From: an uncultured Candidatus Berkelbacteria bacterium | GTDB taxonomy: Bacteria; Patescibacteriota; UBA1384; CAILIB01 | Reading direction: 5' to 3' | Assembly (NCBI GenBank): GCA_937895715.1 | Contig: CALBLZ010000088.1 | Span: forward strand, 1-6,902 | Length of the DNA stretch: 6,902 nucleotides | In this document: one piece after another, positions 1 to 5,622 of the stretch | Position numbering within the stretch: position 1 is the first letter of the stretch | How the letters are laid out: the number at the start of each line of letters is the position of its first letter | Translations under genes and position numbers: made by a program | The notes under the pieces: model-generated | Databases searched by the model: none | Seen by the model: only the letters and a program-made list of their open reading frames with translations | Told to the model about the DNA's origin: nothing

Positions 1-1
1 C

Positions 2-1360
2 GGGGACATCCTACTGAGGGGCTATTTGCGATTTAAAAAAAGCCTTGCCACAAACTGGCTGAGCAAGCTTCATGAACTTGAAGAACTACCCGAGGAAGAG
101 CGTGTTTCAATTGGCATTCCAGACTGGAAAGATATTTACCACGCAATTATCCTTACCACCTACCGCGAGGAGGCAAGTATTCTGGAGGCGTCACTCGACT
201 CGGCACTAGCTGCTCAGTACCCAAAGGATAAAATTATTGTTGTACTCGCTACTGAGGGTCGAGTGCACGACCATGCAACCCAGATTGCTGCGACACTACA
301 AGCCAAGTACGGCAATAGCTTCTTTAAGTTCTACGTGACCGAGCACCCCGATGGCATTGTAGGTGAAGTAAAAGCTAAGGGTGCAAATGCCACTTGGGCA
401 GCTAAGCAGCTCGTAAAGGAAATGGACGCCGAAGGGATCTCCCTAGAAAACGTTGTTGTCACAACTGCCGACGCAGACTCTCGCTTCCACGAGCACTACT
501 TCTCCGTACTTACATATAAGTACGTCGTTACTCCCGATCGCTTACGGGTAAGTTTTCACCCTATTGCGATGTACTTCAACAACATCTGGGAAGCTGGGTG
601 GTTTTCCCGCCTCCTCGCCTTTGGAACCACGTTTTGGCAGCTAGTGGAGTCTGTTCGTGACTACCGTCTAGTTACGTTCGCGACACATGCAACGAGCCTG
701 CACACACTGAAGGAAATAAACTACTGGAGCACGAGTATTGTTAACGAAGATTCTCGCCAGTATTTCCGGGCATTCTTTCATTACGATGGTAACTTCCGAG
801 TAGTCCCCCTATTCATTCCAATTTACATGGACGCTGTGCACGTCGGCACTCGTTGGGGAACTCTTAAGAATCTTTACTTTCAGCAGCAGCGCTGGGCGTA
901 CGGTGTAGAACATTTCCCGTACATTGTTCTTGAATCGTTCCGCCACAAAATGATTCCGCTCCGACTTCGAGTAGGACTGGTATTCCGCGCCTTTGCCGGA
1001 ACGTTCTCTTGGGGCACCTCGGCGTTTTTCCTCACCGTTGTTGGGTGGCTCCCACTTATTCTGAACAAAAGCTTCCACGCCCACGTCGCAGCTTCAAATT
1101 TCCCCATAGTTACCCAAATTCTCTTGAGTATTACCTGGGTAGGCTTGCTGGTATCAGCCGGCATCACACTCATGCTCCTCAACACCGTTTCGCATGGCAA
1201 GAAGCCTATCCACTTTGTTTCAATGATGGGGCAGTGGCTCCTTGTACCCTTTGCCACTGTATTTTTCGGCGCTATTCCAGGAATTGACGCACAGACACGC
1301 CTCATGTTTGGAAAGTACATGGGCTTCCGTGTAACCGAGAAGGTGGCAACCAAGGACTAA
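2..1360 (+). CDS. Family 2 glycosyltransferase, membrane C-terminus (5'-truncated)
   Basis: Probably transfers a sugar from a nucleotide donor to a membrane-linked acceptor at the cytoplasmic face. The reading frame is open to the window edge. The first possible start, a TTG at 26, has no ribosome binding site and the frame continues in front of it (GDILLRGY), so the true N-terminus is upstream. Numbering from the TTG: a GT2 nucleotide-binding start (IILTTYREE, about 41-49), a DAD metal/donor motif (149-151), a probable catalytic acid in NED (240-242), and QQQRW (286-290), the QxxRW motif typical of processive or membrane-embedded GT2 enzymes. Three or four hydrophobic segments follow at about 315-345, 361-386 and 397-418. 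The motif order and C-terminal helices resemble cellulose/hyaluronan synthase-like GT2 proteins, but sugar and acceptor cannot be told. It is the first visible gene of a tight operon with the GT-C gene. Family assignment is firm; specificity is unknown. Confidence 0.88.
   Translation, partial: GDILLRGYLRFKKSLATNWLSKLHELEELPEEERVSIGIPDWKDIYHAIILTTYREEASILEASLDSALAAQYPKDKIIVVLATEGRVHDHATQIAATLQAKYGNSFFKFYVTEHPDGIVGEVKAKGANATWAAKQLVKEMDAEGISLENVVVTTADADSRFHEHYFSVLTYKYVVTPDRLRVSFHPIAMYFNNIWEAGWFSRLLAFGTTFWQLVESVRDYRLVTFATHATSLHTLKEINYWSTSIVNEDSRQYFRAFFHYDGNFRVVPLFIPIYMDAVHVGTRWGTLKNLYFQQQRWAYGVEHFPYIVLESFRHKMIPLRLRVGLVFRAFAGTFSWGTSAFFLTVVGWLPLILNKSFHAHVAASNFPIVTQILLSITWVGLLVSAGITLMLLNTVSHGKKPIHFVSMMGQWLLVPFATVFFGAIPGIDAQTRLMFGKYMGFRVTEKVATKD
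1352..1356 (+). promoter_or_regulatory. Shine-Dalgarno site for the GT-C gene
   Basis: AAGGA lies five bases before the ATG at 1362, inside the last codons of the preceding glycosyltransferase. It supports that ATG as the real start and suggests translation is coupled to termination of the upstream gene. Confidence 0.55.
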
Positions 1361-1361
1361 C

Positions 1362-3098
1362 ATGACGAAGCTGCACCGCAAGAGCGTCCTGATTCTCACC
1401 ATCATCCTTGGCTGGACGCTTGGCTTCGGGCTCTGGAGTGCTTGGCGCACCAGCATGACCATGGATGAAGGTATCCACACTGCATCAGCGTACCTAGCGC
1501 TACAGCGGAACGACTTCCGCTTCGACCCTGAGCACCCACCACTCTTCCGGTACCTCACCGCACTCCCCCTCTTCTCACTCGACCTCAACCTACCAAACGA
1601 TGACCAAAAGCTGTGGGACGCGTCGGCACCAACCATGTACGACTCATGGGTAGAAGCACGACGTTGGGCTGATCAGTGGGTGTATGAATCGGGCAACGAC
1701 GCTCAGCTCATGATGTTCCTCGCTCGCTTGCCAGCAGTTGCAGTACTCCTTGCGCTGGTATTCTTTACCTACCTACTTGTTCGGAAGCTCTGGGGAGACG
1801 GTCCTGCGCTGTGGAGCGCTTTCTTTATATCGTTTTCTCCTACCTTTTTAGGACACGGAGTACTTACCAACACTGACGTCCCACTGGCGCTCTGCTACGT
1901 TCTCGCAACCTATACACTACTCCGCTACTACCACAAGCCATCACTCATTAATGCAAGTATCGTTGGGATTAGCATTGGCATTGCTCTCACAGTCAAACAT
2001 AGCGCCGTCGCCCTAGTGCCCATCGCGCTCACCTGGCTGTTCTATGTCGCCTACATCAATAAGCTCAGCTGGAAGACAGTGCTAGCTCACCTCGGCGCTT
2101 CAGCTGTGGTTACTTGGGTAATTATTTGGGTAGTCTATGGCTTTAACTCGCCGATTCGCCCCAATCCCTCTGAGTTATCCGATCAAAGCCAGATGGTTTA
2201 TAAATGGCTTGCAGAACGTGGTCTCGAACCTGATTCATTTCTCAACATCGTCCGCTGGATTCTCCCAATCGACTATGTAAAAGGTCTTATCCTTGCTATT
2301 GGAGGCTCGGTTATTGGCCGACCAACTTTCTTACTTGGCCAAGAACTACCTAGTGGAGTATGGTACTTCTTCCCTGTGTCATTCCTTCTTAAAACTCAGT
2401 TAATCGCAATTATCCTCGGACTCTTTGCATTACTTCGCGCTATACCAAAAATCATCAAGCGCCCTCCACTGCAGCCAGTTACAATCCTCTTCTTGCTCAT
2501 CACTGCTGTTCTTGGCTACAGCTCGATCACAAGTAATCTTAATCTTGGTATTCGCCACATTACACCGCTCTTATGGATCTTTAGCATCGTGCTCGGTCTA
2601 ACTATGGCGCGAATCTGCCGTGGCCTGCAGCCATTCGGATTCCTGCGTGTAACCATTCCCGTGCTGCTGGTTGTTGCCTACGCCTACCCTGTGCTAGCTC
2701 AGCGGGCCAATTTAATCGGCTTTAGTAATGAGCTGATTACTCCAGCCTCAAATGGATACCGCTACTTTAATGACAGCAACCTAGACTGGAACGGTGGCAT
2801 GAAGGATATTGCGGATGCGATATACGAAGAGGCCCGTAGCTACGGAGATACCGTGGTATACATTAACTGTAACGAAATTGCCCATATCCAGTATTTCTTG
2901 GACAAGCAGGAACGATTCTTCAATAGAATACCCCCCACGCCCGTATCCTTTACCAAACTTCCTGATAAAGGACTCGTTGTAGTCATGGCAACCCAACGAG
3001 GGTTAGCTGAAGCAAAGCAAGATCCAACCTATGAGCCACTACGCGGACTTACCCCAACCCGGATCATTCCAAACATTGCCTATTTCTACCGTCTGTAA
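1362..3098 (+). CDS. Multi-pass GT-C glycosyltransferase (GT39/ArnT-like, lipid-carrier dependent)
   Basis: A 578-residue integral membrane glycosyltransferase of the GT-C class, which uses polyprenyl-phosphate sugars on the outer face of the membrane. After the first helix (about 8-28) the first outer loop holds the acidic pair D35-E36, the expected catalytic motif, then DPEHPPL (56-61), a PMT/ArnT-type signature. NTDVP (170-174) lies in another conserved loop. About 11-12 hydrophobic segments are visible, including 122-140, 170-190, 214-232, 242-259, 338-360, 372-390 and 427-445. LNLGIRH (393-399) and YFNDSNLDW (468-476) match conserved stretches of phospholipid-carrier-dependent glycosyltransferases; this family usually has DWGQ where this protein has DWNGG. 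A small soluble C-terminal region (about 465-578) follows. The start has a good AAGGA site and lies one base after the GT2 stop. The two enzymes probably serve one surface-glycan or protein-glycosylation pathway; the sugar is unknown. Confidence 0.88.
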   Translation: MTKLHRKSVLILTIILGWTLGFGLWSAWRTSMTMDEGIHTASAYLALQRNDFRFDPEHPPLFRYLTALPLFSLDLNLPNDDQKLWDASAPTMYDSWVEARRWADQWVYESGNDAQLMMFLARLPAVAVLLALVFFTYLLVRKLWGDGPALWSAFFISFSPTFLGHGVLTNTDVPLALCYVLATYTLLRYYHKPSLINASIVGISIGIALTVKHSAVALVPIALTWLFYVAYINKLSWKTVLAHLGASAVVTWVIIWVVYGFNSPIRPNPSELSDQSQMVYKWLAERGLEPDSFLNIVRWILPIDYVKGLILAIGGSVIGRPTFLLGQELPSGVWYFFPVSFLLKTQLIAIILGLFALLRAIPKIIKRPPLQPVTILFLLITAVLGYSSITSNLNLGIRHITPLLWIFSIVLGLTMARICRGLQPFGFLRVTIPVLLVVAYAYPVLAQRANLIGFSNELITPASNGYRYFNDSNLDWNGGMKDIADAIYEEARSYGDTVVYINCNEIAHIQYFLDKQERFFNRIPPTPVSFTKLPDKGLVVVMATQRGLAEAKQDPTYEPLRGLTPTRIIPNIAYFYRL

Positions 3099-3448
3099 TG
3101 GAAAACCTGTACCAACGAATATACGATGAAGTACGAAAGGTTCCCTCCGGGCAGGTAGCAAGCTACGGACAAATTGCACGAATGGTAGGCATGCCGCGTG
3201 GAGCGCAGGTAGTTGGGTGGGCGCTAAAAGCCCTGGGTGATTCTATCGCCAGGCAGCAGACAAACATCCCATGGCAACGCATTGTAAACAAGGCTGGCCG
3301 CATTTCGATAAAGAACCCTAAAGTGCAGCCGAGCGAGCAGGCTGAATTACTAAAGGCCGATGGGAACACTCTGGCTGTGGATGAGCAGGGGTTTCTTCTA
3401 GTAGCACCGCATTGGTTTGTGTCAGACCACACTCCTCCCCAAACGTAA
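3098..3448 (+). CDS. Alkyltransferase-like (ATL) protein, MGMT homologue without catalytic Cys
   Basis: A 116-residue protein matching the C-terminal DNA-binding domain of O6-alkylguanine-DNA alkyltransferase. Seen: PSGQVASYGQIA (16-27) with the conserved Tyr (Y23), then MPRGAQVVGWAL (32-43) carrying the Arg-finger position (R34) in the helix-turn-helix recognition region. Where MGMT has PCHR with the alkyl-accepting Cys, this protein has PWQR (58-61), with Trp at 59. Loss of that Cys with Trp replacement is the hallmark of ATL proteins, which bind O6-alkylguanine without repairing it and hand the lesion to nucleotide excision repair. Gln also replaces the usual His, a less common variant. 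The ATG overlaps the preceding TAA by one base (TAATG) and there is no clear Shine-Dalgarno site, so translation is probably coupled. Its link with the glycosyltransferases looks positional rather than functional. UvrA/UvrB dependence is inferred from the family. Confidence 0.87.
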   Translation: MENLYQRIYDEVRKVPSGQVASYGQIARMVGMPRGAQVVGWALKALGDSIARQQTNIPWQRIVNKAGRISIKNPKVQPSEQAELLKADGNTLAVDEQGFLLVAPHWFVSDHTPPQT

Positions 3449-3455
3449 TCCGAGC

Positions 3456-3464
3456 TGCTAGAAT
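3456..3464 (+). promoter_or_regulatory. Extended -10 promoter for tRNA-Gly
   Basis: TGCTAGAAT fits the extended -10 pattern TGnTAnnnT. It ends 11 bases before the tRNA, so transcription would start around 3470-3472 with a leader of about five bases. No convincing -35 hexamer lies 16-18 bases upstream, which extended -10 promoters tolerate. It lies just after the stop of the ATL gene, so the tRNA can be made independently of the operon. Confidence 0.5.
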
Positions 3465-3475
3465 AGGCCACGTCG

Positions 3476-3549
3476 GCGGGTATAGTTCAGTGGTAGAATG
3501 CGTCCTTCCCAAGGATGAGATGCGGGTTCGATTCCCGCTACCCGTACCA
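3476..3549 (+). tRNA. tRNA-Gly(CCC), CCA encoded
   Basis: A complete cloverleaf folds by eye. The acceptor arm GCGGGTA pairs with TACCCGT (3539-3545), ending in a G1.U72 wobble. The D stem is GTTC/GAAT around a loop AGTGGTA, which keeps the GG pair. The anticodon stem is CGTCC/GGATG around TTCCCAA, giving anticodon CCC (3508-3510), which reads GGG. A four-base variable loop precedes the T arm GCGGG-TTCGATT-CCCGC. Discriminator A is at 3546 and the 3' CCA at 3547-3549 is genome-encoded. Bacterial tRNA-Gly usually has G1-C72 and U73; A73 is the usual state in archaea and eukaryotes. The last A of CCA is also the first base of a 22-bp inverted repeat arm. Confidence 0.93.
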
Positions 3550-3624
3550 AAACTAAAGACCAATGGTTTTCTAGTCCTCGGAGCAAGGCTCCTGCGGAGA
3601 CAAAAACCATTGGTCTTTAGTTTT
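3549..3624 (+). repeat. Hairpin element copy 1, 22-bp perfect outer stem
   Basis: The two 22-base arms (3549-3570 and 3603-3624) are exact reverse complements; the left arm starts AAAACTAAAG and the right arm ends CTTTAGTTTT. Between them lies a shared core: AGTCCTC (3573-3579), an inner stem GGAGC/GCTCC with triloop AAG (3580-3592), then TGCGGAGA (3593-3600). G3574-TC can also pair with GA-C3601. The right arm ends in T-rich sequence, so the structure could also end tRNA-Gly transcription, though the long stem and internal loop are unlike an ordinary terminator. Function unknown. Confidence 0.85.
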
Positions 3625-3631
3625 ACCATTT

Positions 3632-3681
3632 TGTATTTTTCAGTCCTCGGATACTTCGTATCCTGCGGAGATCAAAATACA
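3632..3681 (+). repeat. Hairpin element copy 2
   Basis: Same architecture as the neighbouring copies with different stems. The outer stem is TGTATTTT/AAAATACA (3632-3639 with 3674-3681), the core left side AGTCCTC (3642-3648), the inner stem GGATAC/GTATCC with triloop TTC (3649-3663), and the core right side TGCGGAGA (3664-3671). Both stems differ from copy 1 yet stay complementary, which is covariation evidence for a structured element. Confidence 0.82.
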
Positions 3682-3706
3682 TGGGCTATTAGTATTAAGC
3701 ACTTCT

Positions 3707-3745
3707 ATTTTCAGTCCTCGACCTTCGGTCTGCGGAGACGAAAAT
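3707..3745 (+). repeat. Hairpin element copy 3
   Basis: The shortest copy. The outer stem is ATTTTC/GAAAAT (3707-3712 with 3740-3745), the core AGTCCTC (3713-3719), the inner stem GACC/GGTC with triloop TTC (3720-3730), and then TGCGGAGA (3731-3738). Its core starts 71 bases after that of copy 2, which in turn starts 69 bases after that of copy 1. It lies about 55 bases before the start of the next gene, so it could be in that gene's upstream control region. Confidence 0.8.
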
Positions 3746-3787
3746 TTCACGTCTTTTATTCGTAAACAGCCCCGGCATATTTTCATG

Positions 3788-3793
3788 TAAGAT
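3788..3793 (+). promoter_or_regulatory. Possible -10 box for a leaderless transcript
   Basis: TAAGAT, preceded by TG, ends six bases before the ATG at 3800. A -10 at this distance would start transcription at or next to the A of the ATG, giving a leaderless mRNA. No strong Shine-Dalgarno site is present before this ATG, in line with that idea. No clear -35 hexamer is visible, so this is a weak call. Confidence 0.35.
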
Positions 3794-3799
3794 AAGAGC

Positions 3800-5287
3800 A
3801 TGACAAAAAACTCTCACTTCAAGTATTTGATTCCTCTTGTTATTTTTAGCACTGGAGCAGCGGTGATGGCATTCGAGATTGCGGGCGCGCGAATGCTAGC
3901 CCCTTTCGTCGGCACATCAAGCATTATTTGGACGAGTATTATTGGGGTCGTACTTGCTAGCCTTAGTCTTGGCAACTGGCTCGGTGGCCGCCTTGCGGAT
4001 AAGCGACAAGATGTAGCCTTCTTGTCAGGGATCCTCGCTGTTTCTGCGCTCCTCATCGTGCTCCTAGTACTTAGTAAGGATCCAATTCTCACCCTGATTA
4101 CTCAAGACTCTGACGACGTCCGTACGCAAACAGTGATTGCAGCACTAATTCTATTCGCACCAATTAGCACAGTACTCGGTCTGGCCGGCCCATACGCAAC
4201 GCGCCTCAACCTAGTAGACATTTCGACAAGCGGTCGGATAGTTGGCCTATTTAGCGCGATCGGAAGCATCGGCAGTATCTTTGGAACCTTTGCTGCAGGA
4301 TTTTGGCTACTGCCAACCTTCGGCACTAATAGAGTGCTAATCATCATTGCCGCATTCTTGTTCCTCCTCTCACTGCTGGTTGGAGGAGCTCGTTATCTCT
4401 CCCTTAAGGCTGTAGCTTGCTTGCTGCTTGTAACATCCGTACCAATCCTTGCTCGCGTAGACACATCTCTAGCCGCCGCAGGGGTCCATGACTTAGACAC
4501 AGAGTACAGCCGGGTAATAATCGAGCGCCGACCCTGGGGTGACGGCCGCCTTGCTACGCTTATGCGTATTGATAAACAGTTCAGCTCGGGACAGTATACA
4601 GACAGTGATGAGCTCGTCTTCCCCTATGCCTACTACTATCAGCTCGACAGCTACTTCACAAAGAAAGTAGATACTGCCGTACTATTGGGTGGTGCCGGAT
4701 TCACTGTTAACACCGATTTCTTAGCCCGCAATCCAACCGGCACAATTACCGTTGTGGAAATCGACCCGAAGCTCGAAGAAATCGCGCGTGAATTCTTTCG
4801 GCTTAAAGACGACCCGCGGCTGCGCTTGGTTACTGAAGATGCGAGGACATTCTTTAACCGAAATGAGGCCAAGTATGATGCAATCTACATGGACGCTTTT
4901 TCAACTATGTACTCTGTGCCATTCCAGCTCACCACAAAAGAGTTTGTTGAAAAGATTTCAGCAGGCCTGAGTGATGATGGCACGTACATCACTAATGCAA
5001 TCGGTACCATTACAGGTGAAAAGGGGCAGTTCGTTAGAGCGTTACTTTCCACGTACCGCAGCGTTTTCCCATTTGTAGAAGTATACCCGGTACAGAGTCC
5101 AAAAAGCCCAGGCGAACTTCAGAATATTATGATCGTAGCCAAAAAGCAGGCCTTCACACCCCACCGAGAACCAACACCAGCTGAGCAGCTACTACTTGAT
5201 CACCGGTACACTGACGAGATTTCTGAGATGCCAATTCTGACTGATGATCATGCGCCTGTAGAGCAGTACACGTTGCCGCTCCTGTGA
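3800..5287 (+). CDS. Fused membrane transporter-like / spermidine synthase-like protein
   Basis: A 495-residue two-part protein. Residues 1 to about 220 carry roughly seven hydrophobic helices (8-28, 42-62, 73-92, 110-130, 146-172, 178-197, 202-218), with FEIAGARMLAP (25-35) and LGNWLGGRLADK (57-68) as in proteins annotated fused MFS/spermidine synthase. Residues of about 235-495 form a Rossmann methyltransferase-like domain: GGAGF (297-301) for the adenosyl ligand, VEID (319-322) whose acid would hold the ribose, EDAR (346-349), and YDAIYMDAFS (359-368) with D365 where polyamine synthases keep their catalytic Asp. TDDHAPVE (481-488) near the C-terminus is also typical of this fused family. 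The usual polyamine-synthase DSTDP motif is not present, so true spermidine synthesis is doubtful; substrate and role are unknown. It stands alone, with tRNA genes and repeats on both sides. The ATG is the first in a well-conserved N-terminus. Confidence 0.88.
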   Translation: MTKNSHFKYLIPLVIFSTGAAVMAFEIAGARMLAPFVGTSSIIWTSIIGVVLASLSLGNWLGGRLADKRQDVAFLSGILAVSALLIVLLVLSKDPILTLITQDSDDVRTQTVIAALILFAPISTVLGLAGPYATRLNLVDISTSGRIVGLFSAIGSIGSIFGTFAAGFWLLPTFGTNRVLIIIAAFLFLLSLLVGGARYLSLKAVACLLLVTSVPILARVDTSLAAAGVHDLDTEYSRVIIERRPWGDGRLATLMRIDKQFSSGQYTDSDELVFPYAYYYQLDSYFTKKVDTAVLLGGAGFTVNTDFLARNPTGTITVVEIDPKLEEIAREFFRLKDDPRLRLVTEDARTFFNRNEAKYDAIYMDAFSTMYSVPFQLTTKEFVEKISAGLSDDGTYITNAIGTITGEKGQFVRALLSTYRSVFPFVEVYPVQSPKSPGELQNIMIVAKKQAFTPHREPTPAEQLLLDHRYTDEISEMPILTDDHAPVEQYTLPLL

Positions 5288-5313
5288 GCTTTTGGTAGTA
5301 TCAGGACTGGTCT

Positions 5314-5391
5314 TCAGATCACTTCGTGACGCGGCATGCGCCACAATGTCACTGCGTGACACGGCATGCGCCACAATGTCACTGCGTGACA
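5314..5391. repeat. 30-bp tandem repeat with internal hairpins
   Basis: A 30-base block is repeated exactly at 5332-5361 and 5362-5391. A diverged further copy extends the array leftwards: in another register 5314-5343 matches 5344-5373 at 24 of 30 positions. Each unit has a hairpin GTCAC-TGC-GTGAC (TCAC-TTC-GTGA in the first) and the palindrome GCATGC within GGCATGCGCC. It begins 27 bases after the stop of the membrane/spermidine-synthase-like gene. No gene is seen in 5288-5449. Function unknown. Confidence 0.85.
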
Positions 5392-5415
5392 TTAGTGACT
5401 CGCTCGCTCACATGC

Positions 5416-5433
5416 CGGAAAGCAAGCTTTCCG
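5416..5433. repeat. Hairpin between short direct repeats
   Basis: CGGAAAG/CTTTCCG form a 7-bp stem with loop CAAG. It has no T-tract, so it is not a standard terminator. TCGCTCAC occurs on both sides (5404-5411 and 5440-5447), which suggests an inserted or duplicated unit just before tRNA-Thr. No clear promoter for the tRNA is visible here. Confidence 0.55.
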
Positions 5434-5449
5434 TCGCGTTCGCTCACTC

Positions 5450-5525
5450 GCCACTATAGCTCAGTTGGTAGAGCAATACTTTCGTAAAGTAGAGGTCGGC
5501 GGTCCGACTCCGCCTAGTGGCTCCA
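5450..5525 (+). tRNA. tRNA-Thr(CGT), CCA encoded
   Basis: The acceptor GCCACTA pairs fully with TAGTGGC (5515-5521); discriminator T is at 5522 and the encoded CCA at 5523-5525. The D arm is GCTC-AGTTGGTA-GAGC. The anticodon loop TTCGTAA gives CGT, reading ACG, on a stem ATACT/AGTAG whose first pair (27-43) is an A.G mismatch. The T stem GGCGG/CCGCC is perfect, but the T loop reads TCCGACT, so position 55 is C instead of the near-universal U that becomes pseudouridine. Otherwise a well-formed elongator tRNA, followed by a clear terminator. Confidence 0.9.
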
Positions 5526-5534
5526 AACAAAATA

Positions 5535-5556
5535 GACGCTGACGAGCGTCTTTTTT
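5535..5556 (+). terminator. Rho-independent terminator after tRNA-Thr
   Basis: The stem GACGCT/AGCGTC with loop GACG is followed by six T residues. It begins ten bases after the tRNA CCA and ends + strand transcription of tRNA-Thr, and probably of anything reading through from the gene upstream. Confidence 0.85.
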
Positions 5557-5563
5557 GTATACT

Positions 5564-5584
5564 AAAAACCCGCCTTGCGGCGGG
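5564..5584 (-). terminator. Rho-independent terminator of the - strand surface-protein gene
   Basis: Read on the - strand, CCCGCC-GCAA-GGCGGG is followed by TTTTT (complement of 5564-5568). The stem is all G-C with a GNRA-type loop. It lies 38 bases past the stop of the FN3 protein gene and back to back with the + strand terminator, as expected between converging transcription units. Confidence 0.85.
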
Positions 5585-5622
5585 CTTGGTCTGGTTGCTT
5601 TCGTATGGTCGGGAGAAACTAA

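Noticed and set aside
26..28. TTG as the start of the first glycosyltransferase
   Set aside because: The frame is open and protein-like back to the window edge and no ribosome binding site precedes the TTG, so the gene is treated as truncated.
3549..3745. Short CRISPR array or integron attC sites
   Set aside because: Spacing is about 70 bp, but the conserved parts are only 7-8 bases on each side of a variable stem, with no true direct repeat. The GTTRRRY core expected of attC sites is missing.
3412..3765. + strand reading frame across tRNA-Gly and the hairpin elements
   Set aside because: It runs through a complete tRNA and the repeat elements, with no protein family features.
5285..5287. 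UGA recoded as glycine
   Set aside because: The protein ends at the family's usual C-terminus here; reading on would run into repeats and further UGA codons without recognisable protein.
5192..5392. - strand reading frame with repeats of SRSDIVAHA
   Set aside because: It results from the 30-bp tandem repeat keeping frame; it overlaps the end of a solid gene and has no start signals.
5416..5433. Rho-independent terminator of the membrane/spermidine-synthase-like gene
   Set aside because: The hairpin has no T-tract after it on either strand.
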